Below are positions 25,707 through 33,561 of a stretch of 48,077 bases of DNA, piece after piece (position 1 is the first letter of the stretch; every line of letters starts with the position of its first letter). The notes under the pieces are model-generated. The model worked only from the letters and a program-made list of their open reading frames with translations, searched no databases and had not been told where the DNA came from. This DNA comes from Prosthecobacter debontii (GTDB lineage Bacteria > Verrucomicrobiota > Verrucomicrobiia > Verrucomicrobiales > Akkermansiaceae): contig CAMCBV010000023.1 of NCBI GenBank assembly GCA_945873125.1, positions 1-48,077 on the forward strand, in the 5' to 3' direction. The position numbers and the translations under genes are program-made.

Positions 25707-26336
25707 ATGCCATCTACCAACGAATACACCCACCCGATAAACGTGCGTTCGAGACAACTCGACATGCCAACTCGCGGAGTTTACCAGGACGATTACGATG
25801 ACAAAATCAAGAGTGCGCAGCTTGAATTGGAGCGAATCCAGGAAGAGCGTGAAGAGCTTGAGCGGAAAAAACGCGAGCTCGAAGAGCTGACGAGTCGTAA
25901 ACGTGCGTTTCTTTCCCAGCAGGTTGAACTGACCGAAAAACTTTCCTCGGCGATTACATTAATTGATCGGGAGCTGAACGAGTTGAGAGAAGAGACCGAT
26001 CAAATTGAGCAATGCCGTGCTTGTTTTGCCGAGCATTTGGATAAAATCCAGAAGCATGATCCCGAGAAGTGGACGCGTGACAATCTTCCCGAAAAACTCG
26101 AAAAAGCGACTGCCGTCACGGATATGGCAGCTGACGAGTATGACCAAGCCGCCGCATATTTCGAAGGCACACGAGCCGGTGGGATATTTGGCAGACCATC
26201 CAAGGCTGGACGTCGTAAACCAAAGTCCCAAAAAAACGAATCCGAATTTCTTCAACAATTGTTGAATGGTTTTGCCTTTAATTTGCCCATCATCGTTCTT
26301 GGTGCGGCAGGCTTGGTTGTTTACTTTATGAAATAG
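25707..26336 (+). CDS. Tail-anchored coiled-coil protein A
   Basis: Unrecognised 209-residue protein. Residues about 30-102 are a charged coiled coil (for example EREELERKKRELEELTSR); Cys103 and Cys106 form a CxxC; a basic, glycine-rich linker follows (about 157-176, GIFGRPSKAGRRKPKSQKN); and a single helix (188-207, GFAFNLPIIVLGAAGLVVYF) ends almost at the C-terminus. It has no signal peptide, so it should be cytoplasmic and held by its tail. The next gene, 4 bases downstream, has the same plan. Function unknown. Confidence 0.7.
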   Translation: MPSTNEYTHPINVRSRQLDMPTRGVYQDDYDDKIKSAQLELERIQEEREELERKKRELEELTSRKRAFLSQQVELTEKLSSAITLIDRELNELREETDQIEQCRACFAEHLDKIQKHDPEKWTRDNLPEKLEKATAVTDMAADEYDQAAAYFEGTRAGGIFGRPSKAGRRKPKSQKNESEFLQQLLNGFAFNLPIIVLGAAGLVVYFMK

Positions 26337-26340
26337 AGCG

Positions 26341-26670
26341 ATGGCGAAGTTGAAACAAGCGAGTCTGTTTGATGAGAATTACGAGCTTCAGGCTCTGCGC
26401 GAAAAAGAGCGCAAGCTAGCCGAAGCTCAGAAAGAATATCAAAAGTTGCCCGCGTTGCTGGCTAAGCAGAAGCAGGAGAACGAGGCGACCATGCCGCCGA
26501 TGGTTGAAATCAGGGAGCGCCAGAAATTCAACCGTTTTGAACAAAGTCTGAGTCGGGGACAGATTGAAAACGTTCTTCGCACACAGAGGCAAAGTTTGGG
26601 TATGACACTGCTGCTGTTGGTGGCCACCATTCTGATGGTGCTATGGGGGCTTCGTATGATCGCCAACTGA
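26341..26670 (+). CDS. Tail-anchored coiled-coil protein B
   Basis: Unrecognised 109-residue protein. It begins MAKLKQASLFDENYELQALR, has a coiled coil to about residue 50 (REKERKLAEAQKEYQK), a middle segment RERQKFNRFEQSLSRGQIENV and a C-terminal helix (SLGMTLLLLVATILMVLWGL). Like its upstream neighbour it has no signal peptide and ends in a membrane tail. It converges with the CDF gene. The pair may form a complex at the inner membrane; this is inferred from shape and spacing. Confidence 0.7.
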   Translation: MAKLKQASLFDENYELQALREKERKLAEAQKEYQKLPALLAKQKQENEATMPPMVEIRERQKFNRFEQSLSRGQIENVLRTQRQSLGMTLLLLVATILMVLWGLRMIAN

Positions 26671-26681
26671 TGGAGGTTTTA

Positions 26682-27584
26682 CTAAGGGCGCTCCCATGGC
26701 TCAACCTTGCGTTCCGCGGAACGAGGCTCAAGGTGGGAAATGACGCGGCCCTCGGGGCCAATGAGATTTGAAATCTTCGCCTCGATCTCGGTTGCGTGAT
26801 CATGAGCCTCGGAGAGTTTCATGTGATTCGGGAAAACCAGATGAAACTCAACCCAATGGAAATGACCCGAGTGGCGATGTCTGAAATTGTGGTAAGCGAG
26901 GTTCTTTTCTTTGACGGCCCCGTCCAATACATCGCGTGTGAGCTTTTCGATGACAGGATCGGCTTCATCAAGTAGCCCGCCAAAACTTTCTTTGATGAGT
27001 TTCAGTCCGACCCGTAGAATATTGAAGGCTGCGATGACTGCGAATATCGGATCCCACCAAGGCCAATCAGTCAATAGGATCAGCGTCAGCGCGACCAACG
27101 CGGCAAGACTGGACCATACGTCGGTGAGAACATGGATTCCATTTGCACGGATCAAGGGTGAGCCGGTGCGCTTCGCGACTCGAAGCAATGACAGCCCGAG
27201 TGCCAGATTGATCAGTGCAACAACCGCCGTGATCCAGCAACCCAGTGCGAGGTTTCTGATTTCAACGCCGTAAGTAAATTGTCTGACTGCCTCATAAATA
27301 ATCAAAATCGCCGCGGCAGAAATCATCGCGCCTTCCAATCCTGCCGAGATGAAGGAAATTTTATCATGACCGAAGTGGTGGGTTTCATCGGCTGGTTTTC
27401 TTGCCAATCGCAAAGCCCAAGAGGCGAAGGCGACAGCGAAAACATGAACCACCGATTCCGCGGCATCCGAATAGATCGCGGATGAGTAGGTGCTAACAGC
27501 AGCAAAGACCTTCAAGGCGAGTAAGAAGATCGCGACAACAAGAGACAAGTTCATCACTTGTCGTTGTGGGTCAGATAGAGTCAT
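26682..27584 (-). CDS. Cation diffusion facilitator family transporter
   Basis: A 300-residue CDF protein with six membrane helices and a C-terminal metallochaperone-like cytoplasmic domain (PVIEKLTRDVLDGAV to the end). The TM2 motif is YSDAAESVVHVFA and the TM5 motif IHVLTDVWSSLAAL (HxxxD), where the metal site forms; HHFGHDK follows TM2. These proteins export divalent metals (Zn, Fe, Mn, Co) with proton antiport; the metal cannot be told. Normal length, no regulator nearby. Confidence 0.93.
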   Translation of the reverse strand: MTLSDPQRQVMNLSLVVAIFLLALKVFAAVSTYSSAIYSDAAESVVHVFAVAFASWALRLARKPADETHHFGHDKISFISAGLEGAMISAAAILIIYEAVRQFTYGVEIRNLALGCWITAVVALINLALGLSLLRVAKRTGSPLIRANGIHVLTDVWSSLAALVALTLILLTDWPWWDPIFAVIAAFNILRVGLKLIKESFGGLLDEADPVIEKLTRDVLDGAVKEKNLAYHNFRHRHSGHFHWVEFHLVFPNHMKLSEAHDHATEIEAKISNLIGPEGRVISHLEPRSAERKVEPWERP

Positions 27585-27603
27585 CGGATGATGTTTTGTG
27601 AAA

Positions 27604-28890
27604 TCATTTCATCAGACGTTCAATGTCATCTGGTTCAATGGGGATGGATGCCATTAAATCGATATTTCCATCCTTGCCAATTAGGTAATCGTTTTCGAGC
27701 CGTATCCCCAGATTTTCCTCTCGGATATAGATACCGGGTTCGATGGTGAAAAGCATTCCTGGAGCGACGGTTTCGAATGGAGGTGACACATCATGAACAT
27801 CCAGGCCCAGATGGTGGGAAACACCGTGCATGAAATACCGGCTCACGAGTGGTTTGGTCTCGTCCTGCGCGTGGGCTTCCTCAGCTGTGAAAAGTCCGAG
27901 CCCGATGAGTTCCTTTTCAATTTCCGTGATAACTTGTTTTTGGTAGTCGGGAAGGCGTATGCTGGGACGAAGTATCGTGTTTGAAAATTTCATAATCCGC
28001 AGCACCGCTTCATAAACTTGTCTTTGGCGCGGGGTGAACTTGCCATTGACAGGGATGGTGCGGGTCATGTCCGCATTCCAGCCGCCGTATTCGCAGGCAA
28101 CATCGAGCAAGACCAATTCGCCGTCTTTAAGAACTTGATCATTATCGATGTAATGAAGAATGCAGGCATTCGCGCCACCTGCGATGATGGGCGTGTAGGC
28201 AAATCCACGAGAGCCCGATTTGACAAACTCGTGAATGAACTCGGCTTCCACTTCCCATTCGCCAATGCCGGGTTTAACGAATCTCAAAACCCGGCGAAAG
28301 CCTGCCTCGGTGATATCACAGGCTTTGCGGGTGAATGCGATTTCCCCGTCGGATTTCAAAATACGGAGTTTGTGCAGCAGTGGTGTGAGCCGGCTGTATC
28401 GGTGCAGGGGAAACTTGCGTTGGCAATCGGCGATAAAACGGCTGTTGCGCGTTTCGGTGAATGTTGAACAACGCGGATGCTCGTTGGTGGAAAGGTAAAT
28501 GGAATCTGCCTGCAAAGCGAGTTGATGGAACAGATGATCGAACTGATCCACCCATTCGATATGTTGTATGCCGCTTCGTTGTCTTGCCTGTTCTTGGGTT
28601 AGCTTGTGACCTTCCCAGATCGCGATTTTTTCATTCGTCTGGCGTATGAACAGGATTTCCCGGTTCTTTTCAACCTTAGCATCAGGATAGATGAGCAAAA
28701 TGCTTTCCTCCTGGGCGATGCCGGTCAGGTAAAAGAAATCATTGTTTTGTTTGAATGGCAGGGTCGCGTCCGCATTGCTTGAATAAACGTCGTTCGAATG
28801 GATCACGGCGATTGCGTTTTCCGCGAGTAGCCCGACGAGGTTTCTGCGGTTTTCAGTAAACAGTTCTGAAGATGGTGATTGGGTGCGCAT
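27604..28890 (-). CDS. pepP: Xaa-Pro aminopeptidase (M24B)
   Basis: About 428 residues from ATG 28890 (a longer frame reaches 28914). It has the aminopeptidase P N-terminal domain (AVIHSNDVYSSNADATLPFKQNNDFFYLTG) and the pita-bread catalytic domain. Metal ligands are seen in VLLDVACEYGGWNADMTRT (two Asp), HGVSHHLGLDVHD (His), TIEPGIYI (Glu) and RLENDYLI (Glu). It removes N-terminal residues before proline. Co-oriented with the CDF transporter, 19 bases upstream of it. Confidence 0.93.
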   Translation of the reverse strand: MRTQSPSSELFTENRRNLVGLLAENAIAVIHSNDVYSSNADATLPFKQNNDFFYLTGIAQEESILLIYPDAKVEKNREILFIRQTNEKIAIWEGHKLTQEQARQRSGIQHIEWVDQFDHLFHQLALQADSIYLSTNEHPRCSTFTETRNSRFIADCQRKFPLHRYSRLTPLLHKLRILKSDGEIAFTRKACDITEAGFRRVLRFVKPGIGEWEVEAEFIHEFVKSGSRGFAYTPIIAGGANACILHYIDNDQVLKDGELVLLDVACEYGGWNADMTRTIPVNGKFTPRQRQVYEAVLRIMKFSNTILRPSIRLPDYQKQVITEIEKELIGLGLFTAEEAHAQDETKPLVSRYFMHGVSHHLGLDVHDVSPPFETVAPGMLFTIEPGIYIREENLGIRLENDYLIGKDGNIDLMASIPIEPDDIERLMK

Positions 28891-29041
28891 ATAGAAAAAA
28901 CAAAAACCATGCAAAATGAGGAACGATCTCCTGTCGAGGCTGGCTTAGGGTTCTTTTTCGGTCCTGAAATAAGTTTCGCTTTTTCCATGTGGTAACTTGC
29001 AAAACCTTTTCCGCTGTGAACACGATCCGACCCGGCTCTCT

Positions 29042-29692
29042 ATGGATTTTTTCTCAACAGATCAAACTTCTCTGAAAATCTGCGGTGTCAGGACTGAGGC
29101 GGATGCCCATCGACTGATCGATCTTGGGGTTGATGCTGCCGGTTTCAACTTCTGGCCCGAGTCAAAGCGGTATTTGAATCCGAAAGATGCGGCTTGGTTG
29201 AAGCATATCGAAGGCAGGATTTTAAGGGTGGGTGTGTTCGTCAATCCATCCACGGATTTGCCACTCAGGCTGATTTCGGAGGGAATGATCGATGTGGTTC
29301 AGTTGCACGGTGACGAGGATCCAGAAGTTGCTGCCTTATTTTCAAATGCCGGCATAACGGTCATCAAAGCCATAGGCGTGAAAAATCCGGCTGATATTGA
29401 AAGAGCGGGTGGGTATGATGTGGATGCCGTTTTGCTGGATGCACATGCGCCCGTGGTTTTTGGTGGAACGGGCGAGACTTTTGATTGGAGTCTCGCACTG
29501 GAATTTAAAAAACGCTTTCCGAATACTCCCATGATTCTTGCTGGCGGAATCACACCGGAAAATGCGGCGATGGCGGTATCCCAAGTCAAGCCCGCCGCAC
29601 TGGATATTGCATCAGGAGCTGAGATTTCGCCTGGGGTCAAAGATTTCACCAAAGTTCGGAAATTATTGGAGGCATGTCAGCGCGCCCTATGA
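29042..29692 (+). CDS. trpF: Phosphoribosylanthranilate isomerase
   Basis: About 216 residues, TIM barrel. It opens with SLKICGVRTEADAH (catalytic Cys) and has VQLHGDED, VLLDA and the phosphate-binding end MILAGGITPENA and ALDIASGAEISPG. It catalyses the Amadori rearrangement in tryptophan synthesis. The rest of the trp genes are not in the window. ATG 29042 is chosen over a TTG at 28997. It overlaps tatD by 19 bases. Confidence 0.94.
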   Translation: MDFFSTDQTSLKICGVRTEADAHRLIDLGVDAAGFNFWPESKRYLNPKDAAWLKHIEGRILRVGVFVNPSTDLPLRLISEGMIDVVQLHGDEDPEVAALFSNAGITVIKAIGVKNPADIERAGGYDVDAVLLDAHAPVVFGGTGETFDWSLALEFKKRFPNTPMILAGGITPENAAMAVSQVKPAALDIASGAEISPGVKDFTKVRKLLEACQRAL

Positions 29693-30504
29693 TGACGGAT
29701 TCGCATTGTCACTTGGCATCCCACCGTTACGCGGACCAGGATGTGGGGCAGTTGATTGCGCGCGCCAAATCAGCCGGAGTGCATCGCATGGTGACTTTGG
29801 CAACCTCGTTGGGTGACCTTTCAAAGCATCTTGAGATTGCCAATCACGCGGGTGTCTCCGCTGCGATTGGAATCCATCCCTGTGATGTTCACCAAGCTCC
29901 CGACAATGCCATTGATATACTCTCTGGGTATGTCACCGATCAACGGGTTTGCGCGATTGGAGAAACGGGTTTGGATTACTTTCACCCAGCACCGGATGGC
30001 TGGACCGACTTCGATTTCAGATTGAGGCAGCAGAATTTCCTCAATCAACATTTCGAATTGGCAGCGAGATCAGGTTTGAATGTGGTCATTCACACGAGAG
30101 ACCGGGAAGGATCCCAGTCATTTCAGGATGCGTTATCTATATATCGAAAATATTCAGGACGCGTAAGGGCGGTATTTCATTGTTTCATTTCCTCATGGGA
30201 TCTGGCGCAGCAGGTGTTGGCGGAGGGCGGGCTGGTTTCTTTCGGTGGTGTGACAACTTTTAAAAAATCCGATCTCGTCAGAGATACGGTGGTCAGTTGT
30301 CCGGCAGGTTTTTTTATGTTGGAAACCGATTCCCCCTACCTTGCGCCGGAGCCGTTACGGGGAAAACAGAATGAGCCGGCGTATGTTTCATACATCGCAG
30401 AGGCCATTGCCGCAGCGAGAGGGGAGTCGTTGAATGAACTGGCGGCGCATACTGAACTGGCGGCGAATGATTTTTTTCGATGGAAATCAGATTTCGCTGA
30501 ATGA
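29674..30504 (+). CDS. tatD: TatD-family metal-dependent DNase
   Basis: A 276-residue TatD amidohydrolase-fold protein: TDSHCHLAS (HxH metal motif), AIGIHPCDVHQ, AIGETGLDYF (Glu), VVIHTRDRE (His), VFHCFISS (His) and LETDSPYLAPEP (Asp). The family acts as 3'-5' DNase or D-aminoacyl/peptide hydrolase. The ATG is inside the end of trpF, which suggests coupled translation. Confidence 0.93.
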   Translation: MSARPMMTDSHCHLASHRYADQDVGQLIARAKSAGVHRMVTLATSLGDLSKHLEIANHAGVSAAIGIHPCDVHQAPDNAIDILSGYVTDQRVCAIGETGLDYFHPAPDGWTDFDFRLRQQNFLNQHFELAARSGLNVVIHTRDREGSQSFQDALSIYRKYSGRVRAVFHCFISSWDLAQQVLAEGGLVSFGGVTTFKKSDLVRDTVVSCPAGFFMLETDSPYLAPEPLRGKQNEPAYVSYIAEAIAAARGESLNELAAHTELAANDFFRWKSDFAE

Positions 30505-30576
30505 ATTGTGCGCTGGCAATCGTTCTAGGTTGTGTTAAATCGGAGTCACATTTTTTCCGGTCCAACCCATGCAATC

Positions 30577-30963
30577 ATGAAAATCACAAATTATCTTACA
30601 GCAGCAGCTCTCATATCCCTCTCCGTTTCTTGCGCACCGAAGACAGGTGGAGATGGTTATGATGTGTCTAATCCTTATTCGGCTCCCGACTATGTTGATG
30701 AAACCGGTACACCCGTTGTGCCGGATGATCTAAACCCAGCTTACGATGCTCCGGCAGCTTATGAGGAAGTTGCCACCAAGCCCGAGGTGACTAGGCCTGC
30801 CCGCATAGCGGCATCATCCAAAGTACACACGGTGGGTCGTGGTGACACACTCTGGGGCTTGAGTAAAAAATACCGAGTTTCTGTGGCATCCATCAAAGCG
30901 GCAAACGGTCTGACCCGTGACACTATTGCGTTGGGGGCTAAATTGAAAATCCCTGCGAATTGA
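30577..30963 (+). CDS. LysM-domain lipoprotein
   Basis: About 128 residues from ATG 30577. The signal peptide ends in a lipobox-like LSVSC (Cys18), followed by a Gly/Asp/Pro-rich linker and a C-terminal LysM domain (VHTVGRGDTLWGLSKKYRVS to ALGAKLKIPAN) that binds peptidoglycan. It is likely an outer- or inner-membrane lipoprotein holding the wall. 4 bases separate it from the next gene. Confidence 0.85.
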   Translation: MKITNYLTAAALISLSVSCAPKTGGDGYDVSNPYSAPDYVDETGTPVVPDDLNPAYDAPAAYEEVATKPEVTRPARIAASSKVHTVGRGDTLWGLSKKYRVSVASIKAANGLTRDTIALGAKLKIPAN

Positions 30964-30967
30964 TCTG

Positions 30968-31939
30968 ATGCGCACTGGCTTTCTCCCTGCTTTCTTTTTT
31001 CTTTTCGTAATCGCAATCGCAATCGCAATCGCATCGCCACTGCAGGCTCAGGCAGTGGAGAAGACCGCGTTGAGCGCGAAAGAAGAAATCATGGAGCAAC
31101 TGTTCTCCGAGCGGGATTCTTCGGAAGCGTTGGCGCAGGCGATTCTGAGTGCAAGGAAACTTGGTGTTTCAGAGCAGGCGATTCTGGAATCAAAGTTTTT
31201 GTTCCATGTCGATCGTGCGGAGGATGCAGAACTTGCAAAGATGCTGCCGCAGCTTCTCAAGCAGAGCGAACATTTCAAACTATCCGAATCTGAAATTTTC
31301 GGGAGCGAGGATGACTGGCTTGCCATCGTCGAATATGTGCGGGCGATCGCCGCCTTGCAAGTTGGCGACAAGCAGGCATTTAAAAAACACATCACTGAGG
31401 CCTTTTGGTTGAGTCCGCGACAGGGGGCGGCGTTTGCTCCGCATATCGAAAGACTTCGCCTGATGGATGCCATGAGCGAGGTCGAAATCGACATGGATCG
31501 CAAATATGCCCATACGCTTGATGCTGGAAAAATCAGCCTGGGAGAAGCGATGGCTGGTAAGAAAGGAATGATGCTGCACTTTTGGTCACCGTGGAGTCCG
31601 GAGTGTGAGGCTACCCTCGCTGACTTCTTTATTACCGCCGGACTATTGGCGAAAAACGGTATCGGAGTCGTATCGGTTCTTCCGGAGACTTCGGAGAAGG
31701 TGATTGCGGATGCGAACAAAATGCTGGCGGCAACCGGCAAGGATGCTCCGGGTTATTGGATAGTTGATTTAGAAAAATCACCACTGAGCGCACAGTTGAA
31801 AATTCAAACGGTTCCCGCTGTGGTTCTGATGGATGCCAATGGAAAGATCATGTTCAATGGAAATCCAAGTGATGGAGATTTTTGGAAGCTGTTAGAAAAA
31901 CTGAATCCCGAAATCAAGCGCCCGGCGAAACGGGACTAG
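30968..31939 (+). CDS. Secreted thioredoxin-like protein lacking the CxxC motif
   Basis: A 323-residue protein with signal peptide, a helical domain (about 38-185, TPR-like in appearance) and a TlpA-type thioredoxin domain from about 195 (MMLHFWSPWSPECEATLADF, then QTVPAVVLMDANGKI). In a normal TlpA the site is WCxxC; here it is WSPEC, so only Cys213 remains and disulfide exchange by the usual mechanism is not possible. It might be structural or act with a single cysteine. The core of the signal peptide is encoded by a 6-base tandem repeat (31010-31033). Confidence 0.82.
   Translation: MRTGFLPAFFFLFVIAIAIAIASPLQAQAVEKTALSAKEEIMEQLFSERDSSEALAQAILSARKLGVSEQAILESKFLFHVDRAEDAELAKMLPQLLKQSEHFKLSESEIFGSEDDWLAIVEYVRAIAALQVGDKQAFKKHITEAFWLSPRQGAAFAPHIERLRLMDAMSEVEIDMDRKYAHTLDAGKISLGEAMAGKKGMMLHFWSPWSPECEATLADFFITAGLLAKNGIGVVSVLPETSEKVIADANKMLAATGKDAPGYWIVDLEKSPLSAQLKIQTVPAVVLMDANGKIMFNGNPSDGDFWKLLEKLNPEIKRPAKRD
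31010..31033 (+). repeat. ATCGCA x4 hexamer repeat inside a signal peptide
   Basis: Four perfect copies of ATCGCA encode alternating Ile-Ala in the hydrophobic core of the signal peptide (VIAIAIAIAS). Because the unit is two codons, slippage changes signal length without breaking the frame. Confidence 0.9.
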
Positions 31940-32014
31940 CGGATTCTATTTTGTGTTTCGAATAAATTACTAGACTTGTCGTAGGATCGAAAAAGGGGCG
32001 GTGATTTTAATAAT

Positions 32015-32033
32015 AAACTTTTCTTAAAAGTTT
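32015..32033. promoter_or_regulatory. AAACTTTT-CTT-AAAAGTTT dyad upstream of the BlaI-H1 gene
   Basis: A perfect 8-bp dyad with a 3-base loop, extended outward by further AATAAAC/GTTTATT pairing. It lies 69-87 bases before the ATG and just upstream of a TTGACG box. It could be a repressor operator; it has no T run to suggest a terminator. Confidence 0.4.
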
Positions 32034-32045
32034 GTTTATTTTAAC

Positions 32046-32075
32046 TTGACGGAAACCCGAAATACTAATTTTATC
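32046..32075 (+). promoter_or_regulatory. Possible promoter of the BlaI-H1 gene
   Basis: TTGACG (near 32046-32051) is followed 17 bases later by TTTTAT, a partial -10 match. An ATAC-N10-GTAT symmetry (ATACTAATTT to CGTATC) overlaps the -10 region and resembles BlaI-type TAC...GTA half-sites. Weak evidence. Confidence 0.3.
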
Positions 32076-32101
32076 GTATCAATCTAAGGAAACAAATCCT
32101 G

Positions 32102-32899
32102 ATGAGCAAACCTTCACATCCTTCCAATCTCGAACTGCAAGCGCTCTCCGTGCTGTGGCATGAAGGACCATCTACTGTAAGTTCAGTACATGTTGCGTTG
32201 CCTGACGGAAGAGAAAGAGCATACACCACCGTGTTATCGGTGATGCAAAGCCTTGAGAGAAAAAAACTGGTAAGAAGAATCCGCTCTGGAAGGGCTCATG
32301 TTTATGAGTCGGCGTATTCACAGGAAATCATCGTGCGTCGGGCGACGGATGATTTTGTAACAAATGCTTTTGGAGGACGCCTCGGTGAGGCTGTTCTCGC
32401 TACCCTCTCCCTCGGTTCATTAACACCGGAAGAGAAAACAAACATCGAACGCGAACTCCAACGACATAAAACCATGCCAGCGAAAAAAACAGCAAAGAAA
32501 GCAGTAAAAAAAGCAGCTACCAAAAAGCCAGCAGTCAAAAAGGCCGCTCCTAAGAAAGTAGCTAAAAAAGCACCGGCCAAAAAGGCAGCTCCTAAAAAAG
32601 CCGCTCCTAAGAAAGCCGCTCCTAAGAAAGCCGCTCCAAAAAAGGCAGCTCCTAAGAAAGCAGCTCCTAAGAAAGCCGCCAAAAAAGTAGCGAAAAGCGC
32701 TAAAAAAGTGGCCAAGAAGCCAGCCAAAAAAGTAGTTGCCAAGAAAGCACCTGCTAAAAAAGCGGCAGCCAAGAAAGCACCTGCTAAGAAAGCAGTAGCT
32801 AAGAAAGCACCTGCCAAAAAAGCCGTAGCCAAAAAAGCACCTGCCAAAAAAGCAGTGGCTAAAAAGGCACCAGCCAAAAAAGCAGCCAAGAAGAAGTAA
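32102..32899 (+). CDS. BlaI/MecI-family repressor fused to a histone H1-like lysine-rich tail
   Basis: A 265-residue protein of two unlike halves. Residues 1-123 are a full BlaI/MecI/CopY winged-helix repressor: [60 protein letters not shown] and the dimer helices ending [14 protein letters not shown]. Residues 125-265 are almost only Lys, Ala, Pro and Val in modules such as [10 protein letters not shown] and [13 protein letters not shown], as in bacterial histone H1-like proteins (HctA, AlgP type). An ATG at codon 125 (32474, reading [14 protein letters not shown]) could start the tail alone. No M56 BlaR-type sensor is nearby. The BlaI half likely binds a specific dyad while the tail binds DNA non-specifically; this is inferred. 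AAGGA upstream of the ATG is a weak ribosome-binding site. A terminator follows, so the gene is monocistronic. Confidence 0.9.
   Translation: MSKPSHPSNLELQALSVLWHEGPSTVSSVHVALPDGRERAYTTVLSVMQSLERKKLVRRIRSGRAHVYESAYSQEIIVRRATDDFVTNAFGGRLGEAVLATLSLGSLTPEEKTNIERELQRHKTMPAKKTAKKAVKKAATKKPAVKKAAPKKVAKKAPAKKAAPKKAAPKKAAPKKAAPKKAAPKKAAPKKAAKKVAKSAKKVAKKPAKKVVAKKAPAKKAAAKKAPAKKAVAKKAPAKKAVAKKAPAKKAVAKKAPAKKAAKKK
32474..32899 (+). CDS. Possible internal-start histone H1-like protein (same frame as the fusion)
   Basis: The in-frame ATG at 32474 begins [10 protein letters not shown], the usual opening of stand-alone bacterial H1-like proteins, and would give a 141-residue basic protein of isoelectric point far above 10. 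No strong Shine-Dalgarno is seen before it (GACATAAAACC), so its use is speculative. Confidence 0.3.
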   Translation: MPAKKTAKKAVKKAATKKPAVKKAAPKKVAKKAPAKKAAPKKAAPKKAAPKKAAPKKAAPKKAAPKKAAKKVAKSAKKVAKKPAKKVVAKKAPAKKAAAKKAPAKKAVAKKAPAKKAVAKKAPAKKAVAKKAPAKKAAKKK

Positions 32900-32970
32900 T
32901 CAACCACCGCCGGTAGTCTGATTTTTCTCTCACGAGTGATTCGGCTGCTTAGGCGGTTATGACATCTGTA

Positions 32971-33005
32971 AAAGGCGGAAGATCTTATGGTCTTCCGCCT
33001 TTTCG
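32971..33005 (+). terminator. Rho-independent terminator after the BlaI-H1 gene
   Basis: AAAGGCGGAAGA-TCTTATGG-TCTTCCGCCTTTTCG: a 12-bp stem rich in GC with a T run, 72 bases past the stop. It is the clearest intrinsic terminator in the window. Confidence 0.9.
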
Positions 33006-33087
33006 TATTTTAAAGCCAAGGAGCGCTACTTGAAAATAATCCGCCATTTTGTTTTCATGAATGGATTTGTATGATTTGATTTCTCGC

Positions 33088-33561
33088 ATGAAGAATTCAA
33101 TGCGTTGGCTAACCGTCTTCCTAATTGCCTTCACTGCTCTGGCATGGGCGGGGGGAGATAAGAAGCTAGCCCAGGTTTCATTTCATATTGAGACGGAAGC
33201 AAGCGATAATCCGAAAATGATTTTTCCCTATGAGATTCTAGGCAAGGAAAGGTATTTCCGGCGGATGCCTGAAATCTCCTCGAAAGATTTCGTTGCCTTC
33301 AGTCCTTTTCCATCGGATGACCAAACATCTTACGGAATGATCATTCAACTGAAGGATGTCGCAGGACAACGCTTGACGGCAGTAACGACTTCCAATCAGG
33401 ACAAGTTGTTGGTTTGTCAGGCGTTTGGTCGCGTTGTGGATGCTGTCATGATTGATCGGCCTGTGAATGATCGTGTCATCATCGTTTGGAAGGGGCTGAC
33501 TCTGGATGAAATTCGTGAGCTTGATAAAGTGACACCTCGTATTGGTGAGAAAAAGAAATGA
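33088..33561 (+). CDS. Small secreted protein of unknown function
   Basis: About 157 residues from ATG 33088 (an upstream ATG at 33061 gives a longer N-terminus that spoils the signal peptide). The signal peptide is MKNSMRWLTVFLIAFTALAWA, followed by a compact domain with VSFHIETEASDNPKMIFPY and the late VIIVWKGLTLDEIRELDKV. I do not recognise the family; the fold may be similar to periplasmic alpha/beta domains. It overlaps the M23 peptidase gene by 4 bases (ATGA), suggesting a common role in the envelope. Confidence 0.7.
   Translation: MKNSMRWLTVFLIAFTALAWAGGDKKLAQVSFHIETEASDNPKMIFPYEILGKERYFRRMPEISSKDFVAFSPFPSDDQTSYGMIIQLKDVAGQRLTAVTTSNQDKLLVCQAFGRVVDAVMIDRPVNDRVIIVWKGLTLDEIRELDKVTPRIGEKKK

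Noticed and set aside
32302..32907. Long minus-strand frame rich in Ala, Phe and Leu opposite the BlaI-H1 gene
   Set aside because: It is the mirror of the Lys/Ala repeat in another frame; its [15 protein letters not shown] pattern only reflects the repeat, and it has no promoter or family feature.
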